DNA of 64,000 nt. It comes from Sporolactobacillus kofuensis (GTDB lineage Bacteria > Bacillota > Bacilli > Bacillales > Sporolactobacillaceae). Under the pieces are notes generated by a model. The model searched no databases, had not been told where the DNA came from, and saw nothing but the letters and a program-made list of their open reading frames with translations. Position numbers and translations under genes: made by a program. The stretch covers positions 1 to 64,000 of the forward strand of contig NZ_JBHSTQ010000009.1 in the NCBI RefSeq assembly GCF_042660205.1, in the 5' to 3' direction. This document shows, piece by piece, positions 1 to 8,644 of the stretch (the first letter of the stretch is position 1; every line of letters starts with the position of its first letter).

Positions 1-88
1 CCTTAGAGATGATGAGGTTGATAGGTCTGGAGTGGAAGCACGGTGACGTGTGGAGCGGACAGATACTAATCGGTCGAGGGCTTAACCC
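1..88 (+). rRNA. rrl: 23S ribosomal RNA, 3' end only
   Basis: The first bases match the conserved 3' end of bacterial 23S rRNA, including the universal GATACTAATCGGTCGAGG segment at 61-78 followed by CTTAACCC. The gene is cut by the left window edge. The exact mature 3' end is placed by analogy with Bacillus and may be off by a few bases. The 5S gene follows after about 70 bases of spacer, the usual 16S-23S-5S operon order. Confidence 0.95.
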
Positions 89-157
89 AGAACTTTGGAT
101 TGATTGACAATGCATGACTTTCGTTACCAGTTTTGAAGGCTCGTGAGAGCCGGTTCG

Positions 158-274
158 TCTGGCGGTTATAGCGAAGAGGTCACACCCGTTCCCATCCCGA
201 ACACGGCCGTTAAGCTCTTCTGTGCCAATGGTAATTGGGGGCTGTCCCCCTGTGAGAGTAGGTCACTGCCAGGC
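158..274 (+). rRNA. rrf: 5S ribosomal RNA
   Basis: About 117 nt, the usual 5S length. It begins TCTGGCGGTTATAGCGAAG and contains the conserved CACACCCGTTCCCATCCCGAA loop region (around 180-200) and GGTAATTGGGG (around 230-241). The two ends, TCTGGCGG and CTGCCAGG, pair to close helix I. It is the last gene of this rRNA operon and runs directly into a terminator; no tRNA follows. Confidence 0.95.
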
Positions 275-283
275 AAAAGCAGA

Positions 284-330
284 AACAAGCGTTTCTCGAA
301 TAACATCGAGAGACGCTTGTTTTTTTTTAT
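284..330 (+). terminator. Intrinsic terminator of the rRNA operon
   Basis: A 14-bp inverted repeat (ACAAGCGTTTCTCG / CGAGAGACGCTTGT, one mismatch) with an AATAACAT loop is followed by nine or more T residues. It lies 10 bases after the 5S gene. Confidence 0.92.
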
Positions 331-513
331 GCTTACGGATCTGAAAATCCAGAGAACAACTGATAAAACTGTGAAGTCACATATGCCTCATTTCGCATTT
401 TGTGAATTTCTTAGTTGATCTCAGATAAAACGCTCAATTAATAAAGCTAGAGTAAAAACAGACTACTCAACGAGTTGAATTTAACCTGATGAATGATATT
501 TTCAACAATATAA
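331..513. other. AT-rich intergenic spacer
   Basis: Stretch between the rRNA terminator and the aldA terminator. No open frame with a ribosome binding site and no repeat was recognised. An open frame that crosses the 5S gene into this region is an artefact. Confidence 0.6.
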
Positions 514-547
514 AAACCGCTTATCTATTTATTAGAAGATGAGCGGC
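514..547 (-). terminator. Terminator downstream of aldA
   Basis: A 12-bp inverted repeat (AACCGCTTATCT / AGATGAGCGGCT, including one G-U pair) read on the minus strand ends in TTTTTATA. It lies 77 bases after the aldA stop codon. Confidence 0.75.
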
Positions 548-624
548 TTAAAACAGAAGATTAGTATTTTTGAAAAAATAGCTAGCTTTTGTTATTTAAG
601 ATCACAGTACATGAATAAGTATTT

Positions 625-2064
625 TTATTTAGAAGTTTCAAGGTATACAACATGGGTCTGCAGGTATTCTTCGAGCCCGTGTTTTCCATCAGCACCGCCA
701 ATTCCGGATTTCTTGGCCCCAGCATGAAATCCTTGCATTGCTTCGAAGTGTTCACGGTTAATATAAGTTTCACCGAATTCCAAGCGACGAATCGCGTAGA
801 AGGCGTTTTCAAGATTAGTTGTGAAAATAGATGAGGTTAACCCGAATTCAGAATCATTGGCGAGTGCAATTGCTTCGTCTAAAGTTTCGAATTCAGCAAT
901 TGGGATTACGGGACCAAAGGTTTCTTCATGCATGATGTCACAATCATTCGTAACGTTCGTAAGAACTGTTGGCTCAAAGAAGTAACCTTTGTCGTATGCT
1001 CTGTGACCGCCGTAGGCAAGGGTAGCACCTTGAGCAACTGCTTTTTCTACTTTTTTGGTAACACTGTTTAGGGCGCTTTCTTCGATCAGCGGCCCCATGT
1101 CGAGCTCCTCTACTTCTCCTGTATTTCCATACTTTACGGCCTTCATCGTAGCGATAAGTTTGCTCGTAAATGCTTCTTTGATTTCGCTCTGGACATAGAC
1201 ACGCTCGGCACAATTGCATACTTGGCCAGTATTAATAACCCGAGAATCAACAATGGCTTTAACAGCAAGATCGATGTCGGCATCATTCATTACAATGGCT
1301 GGTGCTTTACCGCCGAGTTCAAGTGAGACTTTTGTGATATTCTTAGCTGCTGTTTCCATAATCTTTTGACCAGCGGGCACACTTCCCGTTAGACTGACAA
1401 GGCCAACTTTACTACTGGCGGCGAGTGCTTGACCGACTACTGAACCTCGACCTGTCACTACGTTAAAGACTCCTTTGGGTAGTCCGACTTCTTGAACGAT
1501 TTGTGCGAAAACATAAGCATTTTCAGGTGTTTGTTGACTTGGCTTAATAACAATCGTATTGCCCGTAATCAATGCAGGACCGGCTTTTCGCGCAATAAGG
1601 AAGAAAGGAAAATTCCAAGGTAGGATACCGGCTGTCACACCGATTGGTTTCTTAAAGAGAAGGATATTTTCATTCGGACGATCACTCTGAATGATTTCGC
1701 CTTCGTAGCGCCGTGCCCATTCAGCTGTATAGTCAAGATAATCAGCGGTAAAAAGGACTTCTGTTTTGGCGAGTGCTCGTGTCTTGCCGCCTTCCTTAAT
1801 AATGATATCGGTTAATTCTAATTCGCGTTCACGAATACCATCGGCAATCTTGTGCAGATAAACGCCACGTTCAACAGCGGGGGTTTGCTCCCAATTCTTT
1901 TGCGCAGCATAAGCTGCTTCAATCGCGCTTTCAGTGTCCGCTTCATTGCTATCCGGAATACGTGAGACCACTTCTTCTGTTGCCGGATTCACTACGTCAA
2001 TCCATTTGTCGCTGCTGCTCGTTACAAAAGTACCGTTAATAAATAATGATAAGTCTTTAACCAT
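625..2064 (-). CDS. aldA: Aldehyde dehydrogenase, AldA (lactaldehyde/glycolaldehyde) type
   Basis: NAD-dependent aldehyde dehydrogenase predicted to oxidise lactaldehyde or glycolaldehyde to the acid. The product is 479 residues, the same length as E. coli AldA. Visible are ILPWNFPFF near 147-155, the general base E249 in SLELGG, and the catalytic cysteine in GQVCNC (C283/C285). The C-terminal motif FEAMQGFHAG...KSGIGGADGKHG is characteristic of AldA. A longer reading begins at 2100, but AAAGGAGGT lies inside those extra codons and the family starts at the MVKDL-type position, so 2064 is preferred. The gene has its own terminator and is not in an operon. The exact aldehyde is inferred from family membership. 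Confidence 0.9.
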   Translation of the reverse strand: MVKDLSLFINGTFVTSSSDKWIDVVNPATEEVVSRIPDSNEADTESAIEAAYAAQKNWEQTPAVERGVYLHKIADGIRERELELTDIIIKEGGKTRALAKTEVLFTADYLDYTAEWARRYEGEIIQSDRPNENILLFKKPIGVTAGILPWNFPFFLIARKAGPALITGNTIVIKPSQQTPENAYVFAQIVQEVGLPKGVFNVVTGRGSVVGQALAASSKVGLVSLTGSVPAGQKIMETAAKNITKVSLELGGKAPAIVMNDADIDLAVKAIVDSRVINTGQVCNCAERVYVQSEIKEAFTSKLIATMKAVKYGNTGEVEELDMGPLIEESALNSVTKKVEKAVAQGATLAYGGHRAYDKGYFFEPTVLTNVTNDCDIMHEETFGPVIPIAEFETLDEAIALANDSEFGLTSSIFTTNLENAFYAIRRLEFGETYINREHFEAMQGFHAGAKKSGIGGADGKHGLEEYLQTHVVYLETSK

Positions 2065-2234
2065 AGCTTCATCGAGACCTCCTTTTGCTTTAAAAAACAT
2101 AAGAAATAATTGTAAGAGCTTACATTCTAAAAATTAACATAGGTACACGATATGTTCAAATTATATGATCAAGAATGACAATAATTTTGGAGACAAAGAA
2201 ATTTATCTAATACGAAATAATAATCTATATAAAA

Positions 2235-2272
2235 CCCCCTAAAGTTGAATTTTGTCGTCCAACTTTAGGGGG
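2235..2272 (-). terminator. Terminator downstream of the SDR gene
   Basis: A 13-bp perfect inverted repeat (CCCCCTAAAGTTG / CAACTTTAGGGGG) with a 12-nt loop. On the minus strand it is followed by TTTTATA. It separates the SDR gene from aldA. Confidence 0.8.
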
Positions 2273-2332
2273 TAGTTCACCCATTACAGGTAGGTGCACC
2301 ATTAATCATAAATCTAATCTTATTGTGATTCA

Positions 2333-3223
2333 TCATGCAATGGGAAGTCCACCGGTGATGCCATAAATTTGGCCGGTGATGTAGCTGGACTCGTTTGAAG
2401 CGAGTAGAACATAAACACCAGCTAATTCAGCTGGTTGACCGGCACGCTTAAAAGGTACGGATTGCCCAAAATTTGGAATTTGTCCCGGAAGCTGACCTCC
2501 ACAAACTTGAAGAGGTGTCCAAATCGGTCCAGGAGCAACAGAATTGACGCGAATCCCTTGCGATATCAGTTGTTTGGCTAACCCTTTCGTAAATGCAACA
2601 ATGGCGCTTTTAGTTGGGGAATACGCGAGTAGATCAGGACTCGGACTATAGGCTTGAACGGAACTGGTTGTGATGATTGAGGCACCTTTTGGCAAATAGG
2701 GTAACGCTGCTTTGACCGTCCAATAAAGTGAGAAGACGTTAACCGCGAAGATTTTGTGCAAGAAAGTAGTTGGAATATCTGTGATGCTCTTGTAGGCATG
2801 TTGCACACCGGCAACGAGTGCTAGAATGTCCAAACCGCCAAGTTCTTGATTTGCTTGGTCGACCATTTGTTCGCAAAAAGCCTCGTCACTTAAATCACCG
2901 GGGATGAGTAATGCTTTTCGTCCAGCATCTTCAATTAATTTCTTTACTTCCTCAGCATCGGATTGCTCATAGGGGAGGTAGTTGATTGCAACATCAGCAC
3001 CTTCACGAGCATAAGCAATGGCGGCGGCACGGGCAATTCCCGAATCACCTCCGGTTATAAGTGCTTTTCTACCCAACAACTTTCCAGAACCTTTGTATGT
3101 GTCCTCGCCGCAATTTGGAATGGGTGTCATGCGGGATTGTAAACCAGGGTACGGTTGCTCTTGATTAGGGTACGAACCGGATGTGTATTCCTTAGTTGGA
3201 TCTTCAACAGTTGTCTGAATCAT
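2333..3223 (-). CDS. Short-chain dehydrogenase/reductase, general-stress (YdaD/YhdF/YghA-like) group
   Basis: A 296-residue extended SDR. The first 45 or so residues, with PYPGLQSRMTPIP, are typical of the Bacillus YdaD/YhdF/YhxC proteins, which are often sigma-B dependent. The NAD(P)-binding loop is TGGDSGIARA at 57-66, where the last glycine of the usual GxxxGxG is alanine. The catalytic Y201-xxx-K205 (YSPTK) and S187/S188 are present. The customary NNAG is replaced by ALVAG. Start at 3223 is set by AAAAGGAG eight bases upstream; a frame open to 3289 has no such site. Substrate unknown. Monocistronic. Confidence 0.85.
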   Translation of the reverse strand: MIQTTVEDPTKEYTSGSYPNQEQPYPGLQSRMTPIPNCGEDTYKGSGKLLGRKALITGGDSGIARAAAIAYAREGADVAINYLPYEQSDAEEVKKLIEDAGRKALLIPGDLSDEAFCEQMVDQANQELGGLDILALVAGVQHAYKSITDIPTTFLHKIFAVNVFSLYWTVKAALPYLPKGASIITTSSVQAYSPSPDLLAYSPTKSAIVAFTKGLAKQLISQGIRVNSVAPGPIWTPLQVCGGQLPGQIPNFGQSVPFKRAGQPAELAGVYVLLASNESSYITGQIYGITGGLPIA

Positions 3224-3482
3224 GATTTTTCTCCTTTTAATTGTTGGTTTATTAATTTGAAGCAAATAAAGCAGTGGGAGCAGAGGCAAGCTTATGGTTC
3301 AGCTCTATTTAGAATGCGTCAACTGATGGATTTTATCACGGATACTTACCCTAACTTAAGTCCTAATAATAGTTATTTCTTATATTAGTTCCATAGTCAC
3401 AATAGTAACTAAAGTGGCTGAATCAATATCAATCGGTGCTATAATGTTTTCTTAAGCAATGCTTTGAAGAAAGGTGAACAGC

Positions 3483-5855
3483 ATGCAAATCATCTATGCA
3501 GAACTCATCATTAGCCTAATCATTATTGTCTTTACACTTAGTTATATCAAAGAAAATATTTTTACCAAACCGCTCATTATTCTTTGCTGTATATCTAATG
3601 TTGTCTATATTATTTGGCGTATCTTTTTTACTTTTCCGGAACACGGTTGGGTCAATTGGATCGCCGGATTTATGCTCTTGCTCACCGAGTGTATCGGGTT
3701 TTTGCAAATGGTTATCTTTTATACACTAGTCTGGAACCCAGTGCGAGAGTCTAAAGTACCTTTGGAACAGCTTGATCACATTCCTACAGTGGATTTATTT
3801 ATCGCAACTTATAATGAACCCGTGTCTATCTTGAAAAAGACACTGGCTGGGTGTAAAAATATTGATTATCCGAAAGATCGGACTCAGATTTATTTATGTG
3901 ATGACGGAGATCGCGTTGAGGTCAAAAAACTCGCGGAACAATTTGGTGCGCTACATTGTACAAGAGAGGATCATATGCATGCTAAGGCAGGTAACCTAAA
4001 TCATGCTTTGAAGCATTCAACTGGTGAATTTATTGCTATTTTTGATGCAGATATGGTACCACTGAAGGCTTTTCTCACTCGGACAATTGGACTTTTCAAG
4101 GATCCAAAGGTCGCTTTTGTACAAACACCACAGGCTTTTTACAATGATGATCCTTATCAATACAATACATTTTCTGCGGAAGCGATACCGAATGAACAGG
4201 ACTTTTTCATGAGAACACTGCAGGCGGGAAAGGCGAGATTCAATGCGGTGATGTTTGTCGGGAGTAATGCTATATTTAGAAGAACTGTTCTCGATGAAAT
4301 TGGCGGATTCGCAACGGGTGTGATCACAGAGGATATGGCTACGGGAATGATCATCCAATCAAAGGGTTACAAGACGCTTTCTGTCAGTGATGTACTAGCA
4401 ATGGGGCTTGCACCTGAATCTTGGGGGGACATGCTGAAACAAAGGGACCGCTGGTGCCGTGGAAACATTCAATGTGCTAAAAAGTGGAATCCTCTTACAA
4501 TGCCTGGATTATCTATTATGCAGCGTATTTTGTATTTGGATGGTTTAATTTATTGGTTTTTTGGTTTGTTTAAAATGATTTATATTCTCGCGCCGCTAGC
4601 CTTTGTTCTTCTCGGAATTTACTCGTTGAATACTGATCTCATCAGCATTCTTGAATTCTGGCTGCCGTCGTTTCTCGGAAGTTTTCTTTCCTTCAAAATC
4701 GTATCGAAAGGCAAACGTAGCTTAATTTGGAGTCATATATATGATACTTCGATGGCGCCACGTCTGACGATATCTGCGCTCACGGAGCTATTTGGCCTCA
4801 AACAATTAAATTTTAAAGTAACACCAAAAGGGGCTACTTCAGGTAAGCGAGAATTCCATCTAGCAAGTGTCCTGCCTCACATCGTTCTCGTTGGTCTTAC
4901 ATTATTGGCTTTTATTGAAGTAGGTGTTGATAACTTTGTTTTTCATATCAATAATATGACACTCTTTGGCATGAATATACTGTGGGCAATCTATAATCTA
5001 CTTGGTTTGCTTATGGCATTGGTGGTTGCTTTTAATCAACCAAGACACCGGAGTACCGAACGCTTTCCAATCAATCGTGACGAGCACATACAGTTTATTA
5101 ATCAGGGTCGGGAGGTCACAGCACCGACTAAGATTGTTGATATGAGCGACAGGGGCGCTCGATTAAGGATTGATAAAAGCAGAATGGAGAGGAATATATC
5201 CTTTGAGCAGCTAACATTGCAAATTGAAAAGCTGGAACCGATTAAGGGTCACCGGGTATGGATTGCTGAGACAAAAGAGGAATTGACGATCGGATTGCAG
5301 TTTGATGACGTTTCACCGCAGCAGTATACAGAAATAATTGATTATCTTTTTAATGAGAATGAATCGAAACGAACAAGTTTTGAATCGAGACGCTCACACT
5401 ACCTGGCAACCTCTACGCGGTTTATGAGGCATGGGTTTAAGAAAAGAGAGCCCTTACAGCGTCAAGATTCTCGGCATCATATCGATGAACCGGCCTATCT
5501 CATGATACTTCCTGATGAACGTATCCATTTAGCAGCATTGGAAGCGGCAGCTGCATTATCAGAGAAAGAGGAAGACTATGTTCGGAATAGCCAACCCTTT
5601 GAAAAACAGGTACATCTGGTCGATCTCAGCCTTACCGGATGCCAAATTATATGTTCATTTCCAATGAATCAGAAGGCGCGCGTGATCATACGTTCCAATC
5701 AAGCAAAAATGAATCGACGAGAAGCTGAAGTGGTCTGGTCAACACGAAAACGCGGAAACTATTTAACCGGACTTCGCTTCGTTAGCGAAAAGGATCAGGC
5801 AGAATTAAACCACAATCGAACCCAATACAGTGCTGGGAGAAATCTATTTTCTTAA
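3483..5855 (+). CDS. Cellulose-synthase-like membrane glycosyltransferase with two PilZ domains
   Basis: A processive family-2 glycosyltransferase (790 residues) resembling bacterial cellulose synthase BcsA and B. subtilis YdaM; probably makes an exported polysaccharide. Order: three N-terminal membrane helices (about 5-85); a GT-A domain with DDG near 140, DAD 188-190, TED 282-284 and QRDRW 320-324; further membrane helices (about 345-520); PilZ domain 1 with RxxxR 523-527 and DMSDRG 553-558; PilZ domain 2 with RxxxR 660-664 and DLSLTG 714-719. PilZ domains bind cyclic-di-GMP, so allosteric control by that second messenger is expected. ATG 3483 has AAAGGTG in front; an in-frame GTG lies at 3474. 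No BcsB, BcsZ or diguanylate cyclase gene is adjacent. The polymer is unknown. Confidence 0.88.
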   Translation: MQIIYAELIISLIIIVFTLSYIKENIFTKPLIILCCISNVVYIIWRIFFTFPEHGWVNWIAGFMLLLTECIGFLQMVIFYTLVWNPVRESKVPLEQLDHIPTVDLFIATYNEPVSILKKTLAGCKNIDYPKDRTQIYLCDDGDRVEVKKLAEQFGALHCTREDHMHAKAGNLNHALKHSTGEFIAIFDADMVPLKAFLTRTIGLFKDPKVAFVQTPQAFYNDDPYQYNTFSAEAIPNEQDFFMRTLQAGKARFNAVMFVGSNAIFRRTVLDEIGGFATGVITEDMATGMIIQSKGYKTLSVSDVLAMGLAPESWGDMLKQRDRWCRGNIQCAKKWNPLTMPGLSIMQRILYLDGLIYWFFGLFKMIYILAPLAFVLLGIYSLNTDLISILEFWLPSFLGSFLSFKIVSKGKRSLIWSHIYDTSMAPRLTISALTELFGLKQLNFKVTPKGATSGKREFHLASVLPHIVLVGLTLLAFIEVGVDNFVFHINNMTLFGMNILWAIYNLLGLLMALVVAFNQPRHRSTERFPINRDEHIQFINQGREVTAPTKIVDMSDRGARLRIDKSRMERNISFEQLTLQIEKLEPIKGHRVWIAETKEELTIGLQFDDVSPQQYTEIIDYLFNENESKRTSFESRRSHYLATSTRFMRHGFKKREPLQRQDSRHHIDEPAYLMILPDERIHLAALEAAAALSEKEEDYVRNSQPFEKQVHLVDLSLTGCQIICSFPMNQKARVIIRSNQAKMNRREAEVVWSTRKRGNYLTGLRFVSEKDQAELNHNRTQYSAGRNLFS

Positions 5856-5984
5856 AATGGATCGAGAAAAAGCTGAATTATTGAGCAGAAGTGAGCAGGT
5901 TCTCTACGCGATCTAAGTGGCTCTTAAGTGATGGGATCAAAGGGAAAGTTTCGGTTTTGATTCGGGTAAACTGGAGGAAATCAA

Positions 5985-6572
5985 ATGCTTGTTTATGAAA
6001 ATGAGGAAAAAAATAGTAAAGCTTACAGTCTAGATGAGGAGCATTGGCATGATTTCACCCAACTTTTTGGTGAAAGAGGTGCATGCGGGGGGTGTTGGTG
6101 TATGAGCTGGCGCTTAAGGAAAGCTGAGTTTGACGCGCAGAAAGGAGAAACGAACAAGGAAGCAATGCATGAACTTGTGAAAAGTGGAAAACCGATTGGT
6201 GTCTTGATGTATGTTGATGATGTACCGGCTGGTTGGTGTGCAGTCGCTCCACGAGACGAGTACCTTCGATTGGAGAAATCTCGGGTATTCAGTCGAATTG
6301 ATGATCAACCGGTCTGGTCAATCAGTTGTTTCTTCATCGCCAAACCGAACCGAAGACAAGGCATGTCCTCGGAGCTGATTCAAGCAGCGATTTCTTTCTG
6401 TAAATATCACAAAGCGACGGTTATCGAAGCCTATCCGGAATTGCCGTACAATGCTGATGTTCCTGGTGCTTTTTTATGGAAAGGCATTCCATCGGTCTTC
6501 GAAAAAGCGGGCTTTGTGGAAACCGTGCGACGATCAAAATGGAAACGAATGATGAGGTATCAGATTCAATAA
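5985..6572 (+). CDS. GNAT family N-acetyltransferase with Cys-rich N-terminal motif
   Basis: A 195-residue protein with GACGGCWCMSW near 31-41, a signature of a Bacillales GNAT subgroup. A C-terminal acetyl-CoA fold follows: SCFFIAKPNRRQGMSSELI (about 114-132, motif A with the Arg/Gln-x-x-Gly turn) and a terminal FEKAGFVE strand-helix. Start is supported by GGAGG seven bases upstream. It follows the glycosyltransferase by about 130 bases, and no terminator was seen between them. Substrate unknown. Confidence 0.8.
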   Translation: MLVYENEEKNSKAYSLDEEHWHDFTQLFGERGACGGCWCMSWRLRKAEFDAQKGETNKEAMHELVKSGKPIGVLMYVDDVPAGWCAVAPRDEYLRLEKSRVFSRIDDQPVWSISCFFIAKPNRRQGMSSELIQAAISFCKYHKATVIEAYPELPYNADVPGAFLWKGIPSVFEKAGFVETVRRSKWKRMMRYQIQ

Positions 6573-6737
6573 GGCTCATAAAATGAGAACAGGCACTTAT
6601 TATCAAAGTCTAGAATTTTCATCGATCGGAAATAACCACATGATGAATTCATTTTTGATGCTCTTTGGAAAGGATTCTCTAGTTCTACTCATTGAAATAT
6701 TATTTCCAAATAAACACCATTGAAAGAAGTGAGTCAT

Positions 6738-7031
6738 TTGCGTAAAGGATCGGTGCAACAGTATCAAATGATCGGATTTATTGTGATCTTTGGCTTAATT
6801 CTTTCTTCATTGCTCACCTGGATCTATCATTTCATTCATCTATCTATTGGCGTTATTGGATTTGTATTGCTATTTATTGCCGTGCAGCTTGCAATATATA
6901 TGGTTTACCGAAATAAATGGCAATTTCGCAGATTTTATTCTGGTTGGCAGCGGCAGAAACTTTCGCACCAAGTGACATGGTTGATCATTACTTTAATCAT
7001 TGTATTGTTCATTATTGCGCCAATGTTTTGA
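6738..7031 (+). CDS. Small three-helix membrane protein of unknown function
   Basis: About 97 residues, with hydrophobic segments near 10-32, 36-57 and 75-95 separated by basic stretches (YRNKWQFRRFYSGWQRQK). This is the topology of small integral membrane proteins common in Bacillales. No family was recognised. Start is uncertain: TTG 6738 has a weak AAGTGAG in front, while an in-frame TTG at 6720 has no ribosome binding site. A terminator follows 31 bases after the stop, supporting expression as a single gene. Confidence 0.6.
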   Translation: MRKGSVQQYQMIGFIVIFGLILSSLLTWIYHFIHLSIGVIGFVLLFIAVQLAIYMVYRNKWQFRRFYSGWQRQKLSHQVTWLIITLIIVLFIIAPMF

Positions 7032-7061
7032 TAAAACACGAGTTCATTATTCCATAATAAA

Positions 7062-7095
7062 CACAAAAAGGTCATGAGGAGGTGACCTTTTTGTG
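7062..7095 (+). terminator. Intrinsic terminator
   Basis: A 13-bp inverted repeat (CACAAAAAGGTCA / TGACCTTTTTGTG) with an 8-nt loop. The T-run lies within the 3' arm. It sits just after the small membrane protein gene. Confidence 0.7.
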
Positions 7096-7122
7096 ATAGG
7101 TGAAAGAAGAAGGAATGCATAA

Positions 7123-7254
7123 AAATTTTCGATTTTCGAAAATACGATTAATGAGGCGCAACAATCGCTCGGATATGATAAAGTGTTTCTCGTCGGATCT
7201 TTATACGTTATCGGTATTCTTTTCTTTTTATTTGCAAGTGACAGGCGTTTTTAA
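7123..7254 (+). pseudogene. Possible C-terminal remnant of a multidrug-type MFS transporter
   Basis: A frame with no start codon and an upstream stop at 7120 reads NTINEAQQSLGYDKVFLVGS and then a single hydrophobic helix ending FFLFASDRRF. This is the layout of the last transmembrane helix and short basic tail of DHA-type MFS exporters. A different frame here (7100-7327) has a methionine start but a low-quality composition. Interpretation as a decayed gene end is tentative and depends on a protein search. Confidence 0.3.
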
Positions 7255-7545
7255 CGCGAGAGTCGATCTTAACTTGGATCTTTACATGGATTTTTCCATT
7301 GAATTGAATGATCTCTACCGAGCGTAAGTATTACTAATCAGTGAACATAACAAGATTCACCTTTTCTCAAAGAACCTTGAACTGTATAATCAATCACAGG
7401 ATGAGAGAACCATTATCTATACAGAATATAAATTATGTAAACACTATACAAAAATCTATGCTTACTCTATAGATAAGTTGATTCATTCCGTTACTAAATA
7501 CATACAAAGGACTTCATTGTTACTTAATGATCAGGAGGAGAATTT

Positions 7546-8529
7546 GTGTTAACGTTAAAAACTAGATTTCCAGGTATTATCCTCGCAGCAGTTTTAGCTT
7601 TTCCCGCATGGCTGATTGGTCTCTATTTTCCGATTATCGGTAGCCCGGTGTTGGGAATATTATTTGGCTTAATTCTTTCATTTTGGTCTCGACCTGCCGT
7701 ACTGAACGCTGGTATCGTCTTCACAGGAAAAAAGATTCTCCAGTATTCGATTATTTTAATGGGCTTTGGTCTGAATCTATTTAACATCATTCGTGCAGGT
7801 AGCCAGACGTTGCTGTTAATGATTTTTACTTTAACCGCAACATTTGTGACAGCCTATCTCGTTGGGAAATGGCTCAAGATACAGAACCGTACAACAACAT
7901 TGATCGGCGTGGGCACTGCAATATGTGGCGGGTCAGCAATCGCAGCAACTGCGCCCATCATTAAAGCAAAGGATGAAGAGGTTGCGCACGCAATTTCAAC
8001 CATTTTCCTATTTAATGTGATTGCCGCATTCTTATTTCCTTTTCTTGGCCATGTATTTGGCATGAGCGATCATCAATTTGGTTTGTGGGCCGGTACGGCA
8101 ATTAATGATACATCATCCGTTGTTGCAGCGGGATACTCATTCAGCCATGACGCGGGGAACCTCGCAGTGATTGTCAAATTGACAAGAACTTTGATGATTA
8201 TTCCGGTCACACTTGCTCTTTCTTTTCTATTTTTGGGTAAAGGGAAAGAACAAGCAAATACGTATCACTTCTCTAAGATATTCCCTTGGTTTGTGATCTG
8301 GTTTGCCGTGGCTTCGGTCATTAGTACGTTTGTTCCTCTACCCCAGGTCCTCATCACATTTTTGGTGAATGTTGGGAAATACATGATTGTAATGGCAATG
8401 GTCTGTATCGGATTGAACACAAATCTCATCAAACTCTTGAGAAACGGCATACGTCCAATCGTGCTCGGATTGATTTGCTGGTTTGTGCTGGCAGTTGTCT
8501 CGATTCTTGTCCAATATTGGGTACTTTAA
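7546..8529 (+). CDS. YeiH/UPF0324 family membrane transporter (putative anion exporter)
   Basis: A 327-residue polytopic protein of the UPF0324 (YeiH, putative sulfate exporter) family with about ten hydrophobic segments. Diagnostic conserved stretches are TAICGGSAIAA near 122-132, KDEEVAHAISTIFLFN near 144-159 and WAGTAINDTSSVVAAG near 180-195. Translation begins at GTG 7546, seven bases after AGGAGG. In many bacteria the gene lies beside a LysR regulator; none is present here. The transported ion has not been settled for the family as far as is known here. Confidence 0.85.
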   Translation: MLTLKTRFPGIILAAVLAFPAWLIGLYFPIIGSPVLGILFGLILSFWSRPAVLNAGIVFTGKKILQYSIILMGFGLNLFNIIRAGSQTLLLMIFTLTATFVTAYLVGKWLKIQNRTTTLIGVGTAICGGSAIAATAPIIKAKDEEVAHAISTIFLFNVIAAFLFPFLGHVFGMSDHQFGLWAGTAINDTSSVVAAGYSFSHDAGNLAVIVKLTRTLMIIPVTLALSFLFLGKGKEQANTYHFSKIFPWFVIWFAVASVISTFVPLPQVLITFLVNVGKYMIVMAMVCIGLNTNLIKLLRNGIRPIVLGLICWFVLAVVSILVQYWVL

Positions 8530-8644
8530 TGAAATGGCGTCGATTAATTTTTTGATCGTGAAGTGACTTTGAGATAGGAATTTCTCGGTGTGCTGTCTAA
8601 CTTTATATGTAGCATATACTTATAAAGATTCGGAGTGTGAAACC

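Noticed and set aside
143..418. 91-codon open frame spanning the 5S gene and terminator
   Set aside because: It is wholly explained by the 5S rRNA gene and its terminator; there is no ribosome binding site.
4017..4358. Minus-strand open frame inside the glycosyltransferase gene
   Set aside because: It is a mirror of a long gene with all catalytic motifs; there is no ribosome site and no protein-like pattern.
7100..7327. 75-codon open frame after the terminator
   Set aside because: Composition is unlike a real protein, and a different frame in the same DNA looks like the end of a membrane transporter.
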